A stretch of 64,000 nucleotides of DNA from Dactylosporangium sp040605635 (GCF_040605635.1 NZ_JBEXDG010000021.1:62001-126000), one strand, 5' to 3'. Shown: positions 23,912 to 31,820, numbered from the stretch's first letter. A program made the numbers and translations. Notes: generated by a model not told the origin, from the sequence alone.

Positions 23912-23945
23912 AGTGCTGGACCCGCGCGACGGCGGACCCAGCACT
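23912..23945 (-). terminator. Hairpin between precursor peptide and ycaO
   Basis: AGTGCTGG (23912-23919) pairs with CCAGCACT (23938-23945), and part of the 18-nt interior can extend the stem. It lies 87 nt after the precursor stop and 29 nt before the ycaO start. It may act as an attenuator giving more precursor than enzyme. Confidence 0.45.
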
Positions 23946-24031
23946 GACAGACGCAGCTTCCGCGGTCACCCGGTGGCCGGCTGTCGCCAGTCACATCAAG
24001 GGGTGGGCGGATGGTGCTGATGGTGCTGGGT

Positions 24032-24190
24032 TCAGCCGACGTACACGGTCTCGTCGAAGAAGGACCGGTCGGGGATTGCCGCGTCGCCGCCGGCGTTCTG
24101 CGGCACGACGCCGTCGTCGAACAGCTGCTGCAGGTACGTCTGGTCATCGACGGTCGTGTCGGTGGGCTGGATGTCGGGCTTGGGCTGCAT
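24032..24190 (-). CDS. RiPP precursor peptide, 52 residues
   Basis: A short frame starts at an ATG with GAGGAG 6 nt upstream, the strongest ribosome site in this cluster, and sits between the two oxygenase genes and ycaO. The peptide begins MQPKPDIQPTDTTVDDQTY. Residues 17-26 (QTYLQQLFDD) could be a leader recognition helix. A Gly-Gly follows at residues 34-35 and it ends IPDRSFFDETVYVG. It has no Cys, and only Ser43 and Thr48 could be cyclised in the presumed core, so backbone thioamidation or side-chain hydroxylation is more likely than azole formation. Cleavage site and core are inference. Confidence 0.72.
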   Translation of the reverse strand: MQPKPDIQPTDTTVDDQTYLQQLFDDGVVPQNAGGDAAIPDRSFFDETVYVG

Positions 24191-24206
24191 GACGTCTCCT
24201 CTGGGG

Positions 24207-24872
24207 TTAAAGGGCGAAGAAGCAGACGGTGCCGAGGATCGCGACGCCGTCCCCGGCGTGTGGTGGGCGCCAGTGCGGGATGTTGTAGCCGTCGAAGCCG
24301 TGGAACATCCCGTCGGTGAGCGGGAACTCCTCTCCGTCGGAGGGGAACGGTTCGGCGCCGATGTGGGCGAGGACCGCGTCGTTGCTGGCGTCGCGCAGCT
24401 GTGGCAGCCAGCCCATCGGGCCGAGGTTTTCGGTGAGCGCGAAGCTGACCGTGATGCCGGCGCATTTCACGCTGTCGCGGTGCACTGCCATGAAGTCGCC
24501 GGGCCGGTAGTACTTGAACCCGTACCTGGCCGGGACGAGCGTGCATTGTCCGGTCACCGCCCGGGCCGCCTCGAGCAGTGCCGGGCCGATGGCCAGTGCC
24601 CGCAGTGCCGAGCCGCCACGGTGGGCTCGGCACCGCTGCGGCGAGGTGATGCTGCCATCGCGGTAAGCCATCAGCCCAGGGCAGTCGTTGATCCGGTCCG
24701 CGGCGGCCGGCTCGCAGCTGACGGCTTCGCGGACCAGCGCGTCCCAGCCGGCGTCGTCGATGACGCCGGACAACGGCGCGGCACCCGTGCGCCGCCACTG
24801 TTCGGTGCGGCCGTCCGGTGAGGTGGGCTCGGTTGTTGGGGCTTCGATCGGCGGGCGGACGGTGTCGAGCAC
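24207..24872 (-). CDS. Fe(II)/2-oxoglutarate-type oxygenase, RiPP-associated (second copy)
   Basis: The ~221-residue protein contains YYRPGDFMAVHRDSVKC, giving an HxD iron-binding pair, and a distal FDGYNIPHWRPP whose His and Arg fit the third ligand and the 2-oxoglutarate anchor. The end (GTVCFFAL) and many internal blocks match the adjacent gene at 24901, so they are tandem paralogues. I prefer the GTG at 24872, with GAGGA 8 nt upstream, over an upstream GTG at 24887. Probable role: hydroxylation or desaturation of the precursor encoded 16 nt downstream. Confidence 0.75.
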   Translation of the reverse strand: MLDTVRPPIEAPTTEPTSPDGRTEQWRRTGAAPLSGVIDDAGWDALVREAVSCEPAAADRINDCPGLMAYRDGSITSPQRCRAHRGGSALRALAIGPALLEAARAVTGQCTLVPARYGFKYYRPGDFMAVHRDSVKCAGITVSFALTENLGPMGWLPQLRDASNDAVLAHIGAEPFPSDGEEFPLTDGMFHGFDGYNIPHWRPPHAGDGVAILGTVCFFAL

Positions 24873-24900
24873 GGCGGTCTTCCTCACGTCTGTGGTGGCG

Positions 24901-25536
24901 CTACAGGTCGAAGTAGCAGAAGTTGCCGAGGATGCCGACCTCGCCCTCGAACGGCGCCCGGTAGTGCGGGGTGTTGTAGCCGTCGAAGCCGCGCAGACCC
25001 CGTACCGGCACCTCGAACGCCTCGAACCCGTCGGCAGGGAAAGGCCCGTACTCGGCGACCAGGCGACCGAGGACATCGTTGCCGACTGTCCGCAGCGACG
25101 GCGCCCAGCTCATCGGGCCGAGGGCGCCGGTGACCGTGAATGAGATCGTCACGGTGGCCTTCACGCTGTCGCGGTGTACCCCCATGTAATCCCCGGACCG
25201 GTAGAACACCCAGCCCGAACGGACCGGGATCAGCCGGGGCAGACCGGTCACCTCCCGGACCAGGTGCAGCAGGGTGAGGTCACGCAGGACGCCAGTGAGG
25301 GCCGGGCCGCCCCGGCAGCTGCGGAACCGCGACGGCGAGCAGAACGACCCGTCGTGGTGCGCGGCGACGTTGGTGAATCCGCCCGGCGCCGCCGTCGGTT
25401 GCAGTGCTTCCGCCTCGACGGTGAGGCGGTCCCAGATCTCCGCGCTGAGCACGTCGGGCAGGTCGATGAACCCATCGCCGGCCCAGGACGGCTGGGCAGC
25501 CGGTGACGCCGGGGCGGGGATTGCGGGAGCGGACAT
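24901..25536 (-). CDS. Fe(II)/2-oxoglutarate-type oxygenase, RiPP-associated (first copy)
   Basis: The 211-residue protein shows FYRSGDYMGVHRDSVKA (HxD pair near residue 130) and GFDGYNTPHYRAP (third His plus Arg near 190), ending NFCYFDL. It resembles small stand-alone dioxygenases rather than PhyH or JmjC proteins. ATG 25536 has GGAGG 5 nt upstream and is the first gene of the biosynthetic transcript. It is the closest relative in the window of the 24207-24872 gene, from which it probably arose by duplication. The two may act on different residues. Confidence 0.75.
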   Translation of the reverse strand: MSAPAIPAPASPAAQPSWAGDGFIDLPDVLSAEIWDRLTVEAEALQPTAAPGGFTNVAAHHDGSFCSPSRFRSCRGGPALTGVLRDLTLLHLVREVTGLPRLIPVRSGWVFYRSGDYMGVHRDSVKATVTISFTVTGALGPMSWAPSLRTVGNDVLGRLVAEYGPFPADGFEAFEVPVRGLRGFDGYNTPHYRAPFEGEVGILGNFCYFDL

Positions 25537-25586
25537 GCGCACCTCCGGTCGAGTTCGGTAGCAAGCGGCGGATGCCTTCGGGAACC

Positions 25587-25652
25587 GCACTTCTAGCGTC
25601 GACCGGCATCGATGAGTTGGGAATGTCCGGCTGTCGCACTTCCGTCGCACTT
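25587..25652. repeat. Repeated GCACTT elements in the divergent RiPP promoter
   Basis: GTCGCACTT occurs at 25633-25641 and 25644-25652, exactly 11 bp apart, and a third GCACTT lies at 25587-25592. They fill the gap between the oxygenase operon (minus) and the XRE-regulator gene (plus) and could be that regulator's binding sites. Confidence 0.45.
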
Positions 25653-25703
25653 GTGCAGCACCCGCGGTCACGACATGCTTCTATGGACACGGAGGGCTGC
25701 GTG

Positions 25704-26801
25704 ATGATTGCGGTGCGTGAATGGTCCGGGTCGGAGGCCTTAGCGCTGCGCAAGGCGATGCGGATGAGCGTCCGCGAGTTCGCCCTTCACCTCGGCGTCG
25801 CCGCTCGCACCGTGTCGAAATGGGAACAGCTCGGCCCGACGACCTCGCCGCGACCGCAGACCCAGGCGATCCTCGACACCGCTCTCGCCCGTTGCCCTGC
25901 CACCGTCCAGCTCCGCTTCGAACTGCACACCGGGACTGCTCGGCCGCAGCCGCCCGCCTCCACCCCGGACCTGCCGCGGTCAGGGTCTGGCGTGGACCAC
26001 GAGTCGTGGACCGACGACCTCGAACGGGCCGTCGCCGCGCTGAGCCGGCAGAGCTTCACGATCGCCGGCACGCTGCTGGAGCGATGGCTGCACCGCGCCG
26101 ACCCGCATCGCCTCGACGACACCGGCCGCTACCTGTACGCCCGCACCGCCACCATCCACGGCGACCTGCGCCGCGACCAGGGCATCATCATGGGACCGCA
26201 CTCCGCCGACCGTTCCTATCAGCAGGCGCGAGCCCTGTTCGGCCAGCTCGGCAACGACCGTCGGCTCGCCCAGCTCGACCTCGCCCTCGCTGTCCTCACC
26301 GAGATGGCCGGCGATCTGGCGGCCGCAGCCACCCGATACGAAACTCTCGCGGTCGACGACCGGCTCAGCCGCCGTGACCGGGCCCGGGCCAGGCTGTGGA
26401 TCGGCACCGCCTTGACCAAGCACGGCGACACCGGGTACGCCACTATCGTCATGACCGCCGCCGCCCGCGACTTCGAACACCTCGACGAGGCTGAAGACTG
26501 GGCCGTCGCCCAGCAGAAACTCGCCCTCGCCCACCGCGGCGCCGGCCGCATCGGCGACGCCCTGCGCAGCATCGGCCTCGCCCGCACCGCCGGCGGCGCC
26601 GACGCCCCGATGCAGCAGGTCCGTCTCGACACCGCACACGGCCACATCCTGCTCACCGACCCCGCCACCGCAGACGAGGGACTCACCCTGCTCACCCGCT
26701 GTGCGCGCCTCGCCGACCGGTACGGTATGCACCACCAACGGCGCAGCATCGACAGCATCCGCCACACGTTCGAGCGGACCAACGGCCGCGCCCACACGTG
26801 A
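25704..26801 (+). CDS. XRE-family regulator with helical-repeat C-terminal domain
   Basis: The 365-residue protein starts with a helix-turn-helix (EALALRKAMRMSVREFALHLGVAARTVSKWEQ, residues ~10-40). A ~270-residue TPR-like alpha-helical domain typical of large actinobacterial XRE regulators follows (repeats such as ARALFGQLGNDRRLAQLDLALAVLTEMAGD). GGAGG precedes GTG 25701 / ATG 25704. It is divergent from the RiPP operon and followed 15 bp later by the ydcF-like gene. It most likely controls the cluster. Confidence 0.82.
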   Translation: MIAVREWSGSEALALRKAMRMSVREFALHLGVAARTVSKWEQLGPTTSPRPQTQAILDTALARCPATVQLRFELHTGTARPQPPASTPDLPRSGSGVDHESWTDDLERAVAALSRQSFTIAGTLLERWLHRADPHRLDDTGRYLYARTATIHGDLRRDQGIIMGPHSADRSYQQARALFGQLGNDRRLAQLDLALAVLTEMAGDLAAAATRYETLAVDDRLSRRDRARARLWIGTALTKHGDTGYATIVMTAAARDFEHLDEAEDWAVAQQKLALAHRGAGRIGDALRSIGLARTAGGADAPMQQVRLDTAHGHILLTDPATADEGLTLLTRCARLADRYGMHHQRRSIDSIRHTFERTNGRAHT

Positions 26802-26816
26802 CCCGGGAGACCTCGC

Positions 26817-27485
26817 GTGACGCACACCCATACCCGGCCGATCACCGACCGGCAGCACCGCGACGCCCTCACCATCTGGCACTACCACCAGCTCAACCAC
26901 GAAGTACAACCATGCGACGCGGCGATCGGACTCGGCAGCCACGACCTCGGCGTCCCCGTCCACGCCGCCCACCTCTACCAGGCGGGCCTTTTCCCGACCA
27001 TCGTGTTCACCGGCGCAGTGAACCCCACCCGCCCCGACCACTTCCCCCGCGGCGAAGCCGTCCACTTCCGTGAACACGCCATCGCCACCGGCATCCCCGA
27101 CGAAGCGATCCTCGTCGAGCCCCACGCCACCAACACCGGCCAGAACATCACCCTGTCCCGGCAGGCCCTCCAGGACGCCGGCATCACCGTGCGCACCGTC
27201 ATGCTCATCGCGATGCCGTACATGCAACGCCGTGCCTACGCGACCTGCCGCAAACTCTGGCCCGACGTCACTGTCATCTGCGCATCGGCGCCGGTCACCT
27301 TCGACGCATACACGACCACCATCGGCGACGAACGCATGGTCACCGACATGCTCGTCGGCGATCTGCAACGCGTCATCGAATACCCGCACCTGGGCTACGC
27401 GATCGAGCAGGACGTACCGGAGGCTGTCCACGACGCCTACACCCGACTCGTCGCCGACGGCTTCGACAGCCGACTCATCAGCTGA
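26817..27485 (+). CDS. YdcF/SanA-like (DUF218) protein
   Basis: The 222-residue protein has the DUF218 pattern: DAAIGLGSHDLGVPVHAAHLYQAGLFPTIVFTG, then the EPHATNTGQNITLSRQAL block and VMLIAMPYMQRRAYATC. No signal peptide or membrane helix is visible, unlike E. coli SanA/ElyC, so it is cytoplasmic. Family members are often linked to envelope or nucleotide-sugar steps, but the reaction is unknown. GGGAG precedes the GTG. It is co-directional with the XRE regulator. Confidence 0.8.
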   Translation: MTHTHTRPITDRQHRDALTIWHYHQLNHEVQPCDAAIGLGSHDLGVPVHAAHLYQAGLFPTIVFTGAVNPTRPDHFPRGEAVHFREHAIATGIPDEAILVEPHATNTGQNITLSRQALQDAGITVRTVMLIAMPYMQRRAYATCRKLWPDVTVICASAPVTFDAYTTTIGDERMVTDMLVGDLQRVIEYPHLGYAIEQDVPEAVHDAYTRLVADGFDSRLIS

Positions 27486-27504
27486 ACCAGACAACGCCGA
27501 GATT

Positions 27505-27590
27505 ATGCCGTCGACAACCGGCGGCATCTGCGCCACCCACCAGCCGAACCTGTTCCCACGCCTCTGCACGCTGGCCAAACTGTGCTGCAC
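27505..27590 (+). pseudogene. WbqC-like gene fragment
   Basis: From the ATG the frame reads MPSTTGGICATHQPNLFPRL and then CTLAKL. HQPNxxPRLxxLAKL is the N-terminal signature of WbqC-family proteins, which run to about 230 residues. Similarity ends after ~28 residues and the frame becomes Cys/Arg-rich. A separate plus-strand stretch at about 27697-27770 (RFGMELPPLLEELGLAGLTRD) in another frame also looks protein-like and may be a second relic. Confidence 0.5.
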
Positions 27591-27672
27591 GAGCAGGGCG
27601 GCTGGGTGCCGCCGACGGCACGGTCGATGCGTGGGGCCGTTCGCCTGAAACCCCGTCGGCGGCTGGTACGGG

Positions 27673-29010
27673 CTACCGCGGCCGGTTCGGCATGGAACTG
27701 CCGCCCTTGCTGGAGGAACTCGGCCTCGCCGGACTGACCCGCGACGCCCGCGGTAACCGCATCCGCGCCCGCTGCCATGTCCGGCCCTTCCATGCCACGA
27801 ACACCAGTGCGGTCCCGTAGCCGAGCAGCTGCCCGGTGTGGATGCTGAACCCGGCGTCGGGCGCGAACTGGGCGACGTATCCGGCCACCGCGATCGCGAG
27901 CCACTCGGTCCGCGCGCCGAACGCGACGAGCATGACGAGCAGCATCGCGTACCAGGGGTAGCTCGGCGTGGTGACCAGCAGGGCCCCGCCGGTGGTGAGC
28001 GCGGCCGAGTGCCACGGTCGGTCCGGGTCGGCGCGGCGCCAGGCGACGAGGGCGAGCGTGGCGAGCAGGACGGCGGCGGCCGGGACGACGGCGGGGGCGG
28101 GCAGCAGCCAGGCGAGCAGGGCGAAGCGTGTGCCGTCGGCGTAGCCCTCCTCGTGCAGGTACCCGGGCAGGTATCCGAGGACGGCCGGGCCGGCGGCGAG
28201 CACGTGCGGCAGGTACACGGCCGTGACCGCGGCGGCGGCGCTCAGCGCGACGGCCACCGGGCGGCGGCGCAGGACGGCCGGGCCGAGGAGGGCTGGGGTG
28301 AGCTTGGTGGCGACGGCCAGGCCGAGCAGCACGCCGCCGAGCAGTGGGCGGCGGCCGCCGGCGAGCTGCCAGAGGGCGGCCGTGGCCAGGAGCACCGCCA
28401 CGACGTCGACGTGGGCGTTGTTGCCGGCCTCGAGCGCGACGAGGGGGCACCACGCCCACAGGACCGCCCGGCGCGGGTCGTGGCCGAGGCGGCGTAACGC
28501 GTGCCAGAGCAGCACCGCGGTGCCGAGTGCGAACGCGGCCATGGTGAGCTGGACGGGCAGCTCGCGGTGGGCGCGGCCGAAGGCGGCGAAGACGGCCTCC
28601 GCGACGGGCGGGTAGATGGTCGGTACGTCGGGACGGTTGATCCGGGTGCAGCCGCCGGCGACGCACCAGTTGGCGGTGGGCGGCCAGAGGAATTCGTCGC
28701 GGAGGCCGGCGAGTTCCGGGGCGGAGGGCGGGTGGCTGTACGGGTCGATGCCGGCCTGCTGGACCCGGCCGTCCCAGATGTAGCGGTACATGTCGTCGCT
28801 GCTCGTCGGCGGCTGGCGGGTGGCGATCAGCGGCAGGAGCGCGCCGCCCAGGACGATGAGGGCGAGCGCGGTGCGGCGGTCCAGGCGCAGCACGAACCAG
28901 GCCCCGGCGGCGAACGGTATCCAGGCCAGGAGGTACCAGCGGCCGGGCAGGAACAGCGCGGCCGCGGTGGCCGCGAGGGCGGCGGTGGCGGCGAGGCGGT
29001 CGCGGGTCAT
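27673..29010 (-). CDS. GT-C-type membrane glycosyltransferase (GT87/DUF2029-like)
   Basis: The ~445-residue polytopic protein has the luminal acidic motif PPTSSDDMYRYIWDGRVQQAGIDPYSHPP after the second helix, characteristic of GT-C polyprenyl-sugar-dependent mannosyl/glucosyltransferases. Conserved VDVVAVLLATAALW and LLGLAVATKLTPAL blocks follow. About 11 membrane helices are predicted by eye. The ATG at 29010 overlaps the upstream stop. The last ~25 residues (SRVSPARPSSSSKGG...) do not look native and may be read-through at the edge of the RiPP region. Confidence 0.78.
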   Translation of the reverse strand: MTRDRLAATAALAATAAALFLPGRWYLLAWIPFAAGAWFVLRLDRRTALALIVLGGALLPLIATRQPPTSSDDMYRYIWDGRVQQAGIDPYSHPPSAPELAGLRDEFLWPPTANWCVAGGCTRINRPDVPTIYPPVAEAVFAAFGRAHRELPVQLTMAAFALGTAVLLWHALRRLGHDPRRAVLWAWCPLVALEAGNNAHVDVVAVLLATAALWQLAGGRRPLLGGVLLGLAVATKLTPALLGPAVLRRRPVAVALSAAAAVTAVYLPHVLAAGPAVLGYLPGYLHEEGYADGTRFALLAWLLPAPAVVPAAAVLLATLALVAWRRADPDRPWHSAALTTGGALLVTTPSYPWYAMLLVMLVAFGARTEWLAIAVAGYVAQFAPDAGFSIHTGQLLGYGTALVFVAWKGRTWQRARMRLPRASRVSPARPSSSSKGGSSMPNRPR

Positions 29011-29414
29011 CGGCGGGTCCGGATCAGACGGGCGGCGATCCACGCGCCGGCGGACAGCCAGATCGCGGCGAGCAGGACCGTCAGGCCGGTGGCGTAGGAG
29101 CGCGGGAACGCCGACGGGTTGTCGGCGAGGCGGCCCGCGCCGATGACGAACGGCAGCGCGACGACGGTCGTGGCCGCGCTGACGGCGAGGGCCGCCTGGA
29201 CGGGGAGGCGGACCCCGGCCGGCACGAAACGCACCGTGAGCGCGCCCACCGCGAGGATCAGTGGGATGACCACGAAGTCGTGCACGATGACGGCCGCGGC
29301 CAGGAACCGTAGGCGTCCGGGCACCTCGCCGGGCTGCTCGGTGAGCCAGCCGTGCAGCCCGTAGGCGAGCACCGCCAGCCCGGCGGCCGCGAGCAGGACC
29401 CGGGCCGCCCTCAT
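29007..29414 (-). CDS. Four-helix membrane protein of unknown function
   Basis: The 135-residue protein has four hydrophobic segments (about 5-22, 37-60, 68-90 and 108-130) and no recognised motif. Start and stop both overlap neighbouring genes by 4 bp, so it is part of the 32470 to 27673 operon between the molybdopterin protein and the GT-C enzyme. A His in AAAVIVHDFVVIPL could be functional. Nothing further can be said. Confidence 0.65.
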   Translation of the reverse strand: MRAARVLLAAAGLAVLAYGLHGWLTEQPGEVPGRLRFLAAAVIVHDFVVIPLILAVGALTVRFVPAGVRLPVQAALAVSAATTVVALPFVIGAGRLADNPSAFPRSYATGLTVLLAAIWLSAGAWIAARLIRTRR

Positions 29415-30529
29415 CGGGCCGCCGCCGTCACGGCCGTGACCCACTTGGTCTGCAGGACGCCGGGCCGGTTCGGGGCGATGAGCCGGCATGGGTACCCGTG
29501 GTCGAGGTGCAACGGCTCGCCGCCGATCCCGAGGGCCAGAAGGGTGAGCGGATCGTTGGCGACGGCGGGTTCCAGGGTCGAGAAGCGGTAGGGGCCGGTT
29601 TGTTCGAGCGAATCGACCGTGACCCGCAGGTCGTCACGCCCGTCCGCACCGACGAGCCGCAGCAGGTCCGCCATCCGCACCCCGTGCCATCGCGCGCCCG
29701 AGCTCCAGCCCTCGACGCACGCGATCGGCAGGTCGGCCGTTGCCTGCGGCAGGGCTGTGAGGTCGGCGAGGCTCAGCGCGTGGCGACCGGCCGGTCCGGT
29801 GACGACGAGGCGGAACGACGCGTCCGCTCTGACGATGCGTGCGGCGGCGGCGGTCTTGTTGACCGGCACGCCCTGCGGCCCGACACCGGGCACCCGCGGG
29901 GACAACAATGAGATGCGCCGCAGTGGTCGCACGGTCTGACCGACGGTTGCCACCGTGACCACCCCCGCCGCCGTGGCGGCGAGCGTGAGGACGCCGCGGC
30001 GGGTCCAGTCGTTCGTGAGCCGGACCTCGGCGGGCTCGCGGCGGCGCACCGCGGGCAGCTTCGCGGCCAGGTGCAGCAGCAGCGCGCCGGCGAGCAGCCA
30101 GGCGGTCCAGTAGTGGGCGCCGACGAAACCGAACGGCATGAGGGAGTACCAGTACGCGATGTCCAGCAGTCCGGTGACGAGCTCGAACACCGCGGCGGCG
30201 GACAGCAGGCCGGCGGCAGCGCGATCGAGGGCATGGCCGAGGCCGCGGACCGGCGGGAACGCGAACAGTTTCGGGTACACCGACCAGATCTTCGCCGTGA
30301 CCAGCGGGATGCACGCCAGGCCGGCGGCGACGTGCAGGCCCTGGGTGATCCGGTAGAGCTGCACCGGCCGCGCGGGCCAGTGGAACCAGGACGGGGGGTG
30401 CTGGATCGCGTGGCTGAGCAGGCCGGTCGCCAGGCACACGAGGAACGCCACGCCGAGGCACAGGCCGAGGTTGGCGCTCAGCCGCGTCGAGCGCGCGGGG
30501 GTGGTGAACCGGCGATCGAGCCCGGTCAC
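29411..30529 (-). CDS. Molybdopterin-dependent oxidoreductase with cytochrome-b-like membrane part
   Basis: The N-terminal ~190 residues have five helices with histidines suited to haem (LLSHAIQHPP, QGLHVAAGL, GAHYW, LLHLAAK), resembling a cytochrome b561-type module. Residues ~250-372 are a sulfite-oxidase-like molybdopterin domain with the Mo-ligand Cys in LPIACVEGWSSGARWHGVRMADLL and LDHGYPCRLIAP. The GTG at 30529 overlaps the upstream methyltransferase stop. The substrate is unknown; a membrane-attached reductase is inferred. Confidence 0.8.
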   Translation of the reverse strand: MTGLDRRFTTPARSTRLSANLGLCLGVAFLVCLATGLLSHAIQHPPSWFHWPARPVQLYRITQGLHVAAGLACIPLVTAKIWSVYPKLFAFPPVRGLGHALDRAAAGLLSAAAVFELVTGLLDIAYWYSLMPFGFVGAHYWTAWLLAGALLLHLAAKLPAVRRREPAEVRLTNDWTRRGVLTLAATAAGVVTVATVGQTVRPLRRISLLSPRVPGVGPQGVPVNKTAAAARIVRADASFRLVVTGPAGRHALSLADLTALPQATADLPIACVEGWSSGARWHGVRMADLLRLVGADGRDDLRVTVDSLEQTGPYRFSTLEPAVANDPLTLLALGIGGEPLHLDHGYPCRLIAPNRPGVLQTKWVTAVTAAAR

Positions 30530-31179
30530 AACGCGGGGCGGGTGAGGCAGACGAACCATCTGCCGTCCTCCGTCCAGGTCTCGGTGAGCCGCAGCGAGGC
30601 GCGTGCGGCGATCGGGGCGATGGTGTCGGCGCAGACGAACGCCCACGGAAACGGCGTGCTCGTCCGGCCTCCGCCGATGAGGGTGAGCCGCCCGCTCCAG
30701 GTGCCGGCGCCGGGCGGGTCGACCTCGACGAGCACCGAACCCGACCGGGTGAGCAGCTCGCGGCAGCGGCGCAGGAGCCGCTCGGGGTCGCCGCCGATGC
30801 CGATGTTGCCGTCGGCGAGCAGCGCCCGGTCCCAGCCGCCCTCGTCGGGCAGCGGTTCGAACACGTCACCGTGCAGGACCGGGACGCCGCGGCGGCGGGC
30901 CATCCGGACCGCCTGCGGGCTGACGTCGACGCCGAGGGCGCGGTGTCCGCGCACGACGATGGCGGCGGTGAGTCGCCCAGGGCCGCAGCCGACGTCGAGG
31001 GTCGCGCCGGGGCAGCGTCGCAGCAGGCCCTCGTCGCCCGGCCGCGGTCCCTCGCACCACGCGGTGGGGTCGAGCGGCCGCACGTCCGCGCCGTGCCGGT
31101 CGACGAGCCGCAGCGGGGCCGATTCACCGCGTGCGACCCGCCGCAACGCGTCGCCGTAGACGGCCACCGGCGCGGTCAA
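30526..31179 (-). CDS. SAM-dependent class I methyltransferase
   Basis: The ~217-residue protein has the SAM-binding motif LDVGCGPGRLTAAI (near residue 57), the acidic loop GVDVSPQAVRMARRRG and LLADGNIGIGGDP as motif II/III. I chose TTG 31179, which overlaps the previous stop (TTGA); GTG 31167 is an alternative. It is the third gene of a glycosyltransferase operon and could methylate a sugar, lipid or small substrate; the target is not indicated. Confidence 0.8.
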   Translation of the reverse strand: MTAPVAVYGDALRRVARGESAPLRLVDRHGADVRPLDPTAWCEGPRPGDEGLLRRCPGATLDVGCGPGRLTAAIVVRGHRALGVDVSPQAVRMARRRGVPVLHGDVFEPLPDEGGWDRALLADGNIGIGGDPERLLRRCRELLTRSGSVLVEVDPPGAGTWSGRLTLIGGGRTSTPFPWAFVCADTIAPIAARASLRLTETWTEDGRWFVCLTRPAL

Positions 31180-31820
31180 CGCGACACCCCGCCGTCCAGG
31201 CTCGCGACGGCGCGGGCGAACCGGCCGTGGCGGTGGTCGGCGGCCACCGCGACGGCGTCGGCCGCGGTGTCGACGTCGCGGAGCGTGACGGTCGTCGCCA
31301 CCGTCAGCCCGCGTCTGTGCAGTGCCGCCATCGTGTGCTCGCCGGTGTGCGCCGTGGACATCGGCACGCCGCGGACGGCCGTTGCCGCGACCGGATCGCG
31401 GAGGCCGAGCAGCCACCAGCCGCCGTCGAGGGCGGGTCCGACGACTGCATCGCCGTGGCTGAGCGCGTCCGCCGCGGCGTTCAGGTGCTCCGGCGTGAGC
31501 TGTGGCGTGTCCATGCCGACGAGCAGCGAGGCGACCCCGGGCCGGGCGGCGTCCAGGAACGCCGCCGCGATCCGCTCGTCCAGGGACCCACCGCGCTGTG
31601 CGAGCACCCGCCAGCCCGGCGGGGCGTCGACGACCGCTCCAGAGGGGTTGTCCAGCACCAGCGTGCGGGCGACCGCGGGCACGGCGCTCAACGCGTCGAT
31701 CGTGTCGCGAAGCGCGGCGGCCGCGACCAGGGCGGCCTCCTGCTGCGTCCATGGTGGACACAGACGCGTCTTCACCCGGCCGGGGACGGGCGCCTTGGCG
31801 AGCAGCAGGAGCTGGATCAT
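31176..31820 (-). CDS. DUF2064 / TIGR04282-type glycosyltransferase-like protein
   Basis: The 214-residue protein starts MIQLLLLAKAPVPGRVKTRLCPP, the signature of the DUF2064 group with a nucleotidyltransferase/glycosyltransferase-A fold. LLVGMDTPQLTPEHL (the GxDxP metal region) and GPALDGGWWLLGL follow. Family members co-occur with GT2 enzymes, as here. The exact sugar nucleotide is unknown. Start and stop overlap both neighbours by 4 bp. Confidence 0.82.
   Translation of the reverse strand: MIQLLLLAKAPVPGRVKTRLCPPWTQQEAALVAAAALRDTIDALSAVPAVARTLVLDNPSGAVVDAPPGWRVLAQRGGSLDERIAAAFLDAARPGVASLLVGMDTPQLTPEHLNAAADALSHGDAVVGPALDGGWWLLGLRDPVAATAVRGVPMSTAHTGEHTMAALHRRGLTVATTVTLRDVDTAADAVAVAADHRHGRFARAVASLDGGVSR

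Noticed and set aside
27697..27800. Separate small gene on the plus strand (RFGMELPPLLEELGLAGLTRD)
   Set aside because: Protein-like but without a start, and overlapping the 3' end of the GT87-like gene; kept only as a possible relic.
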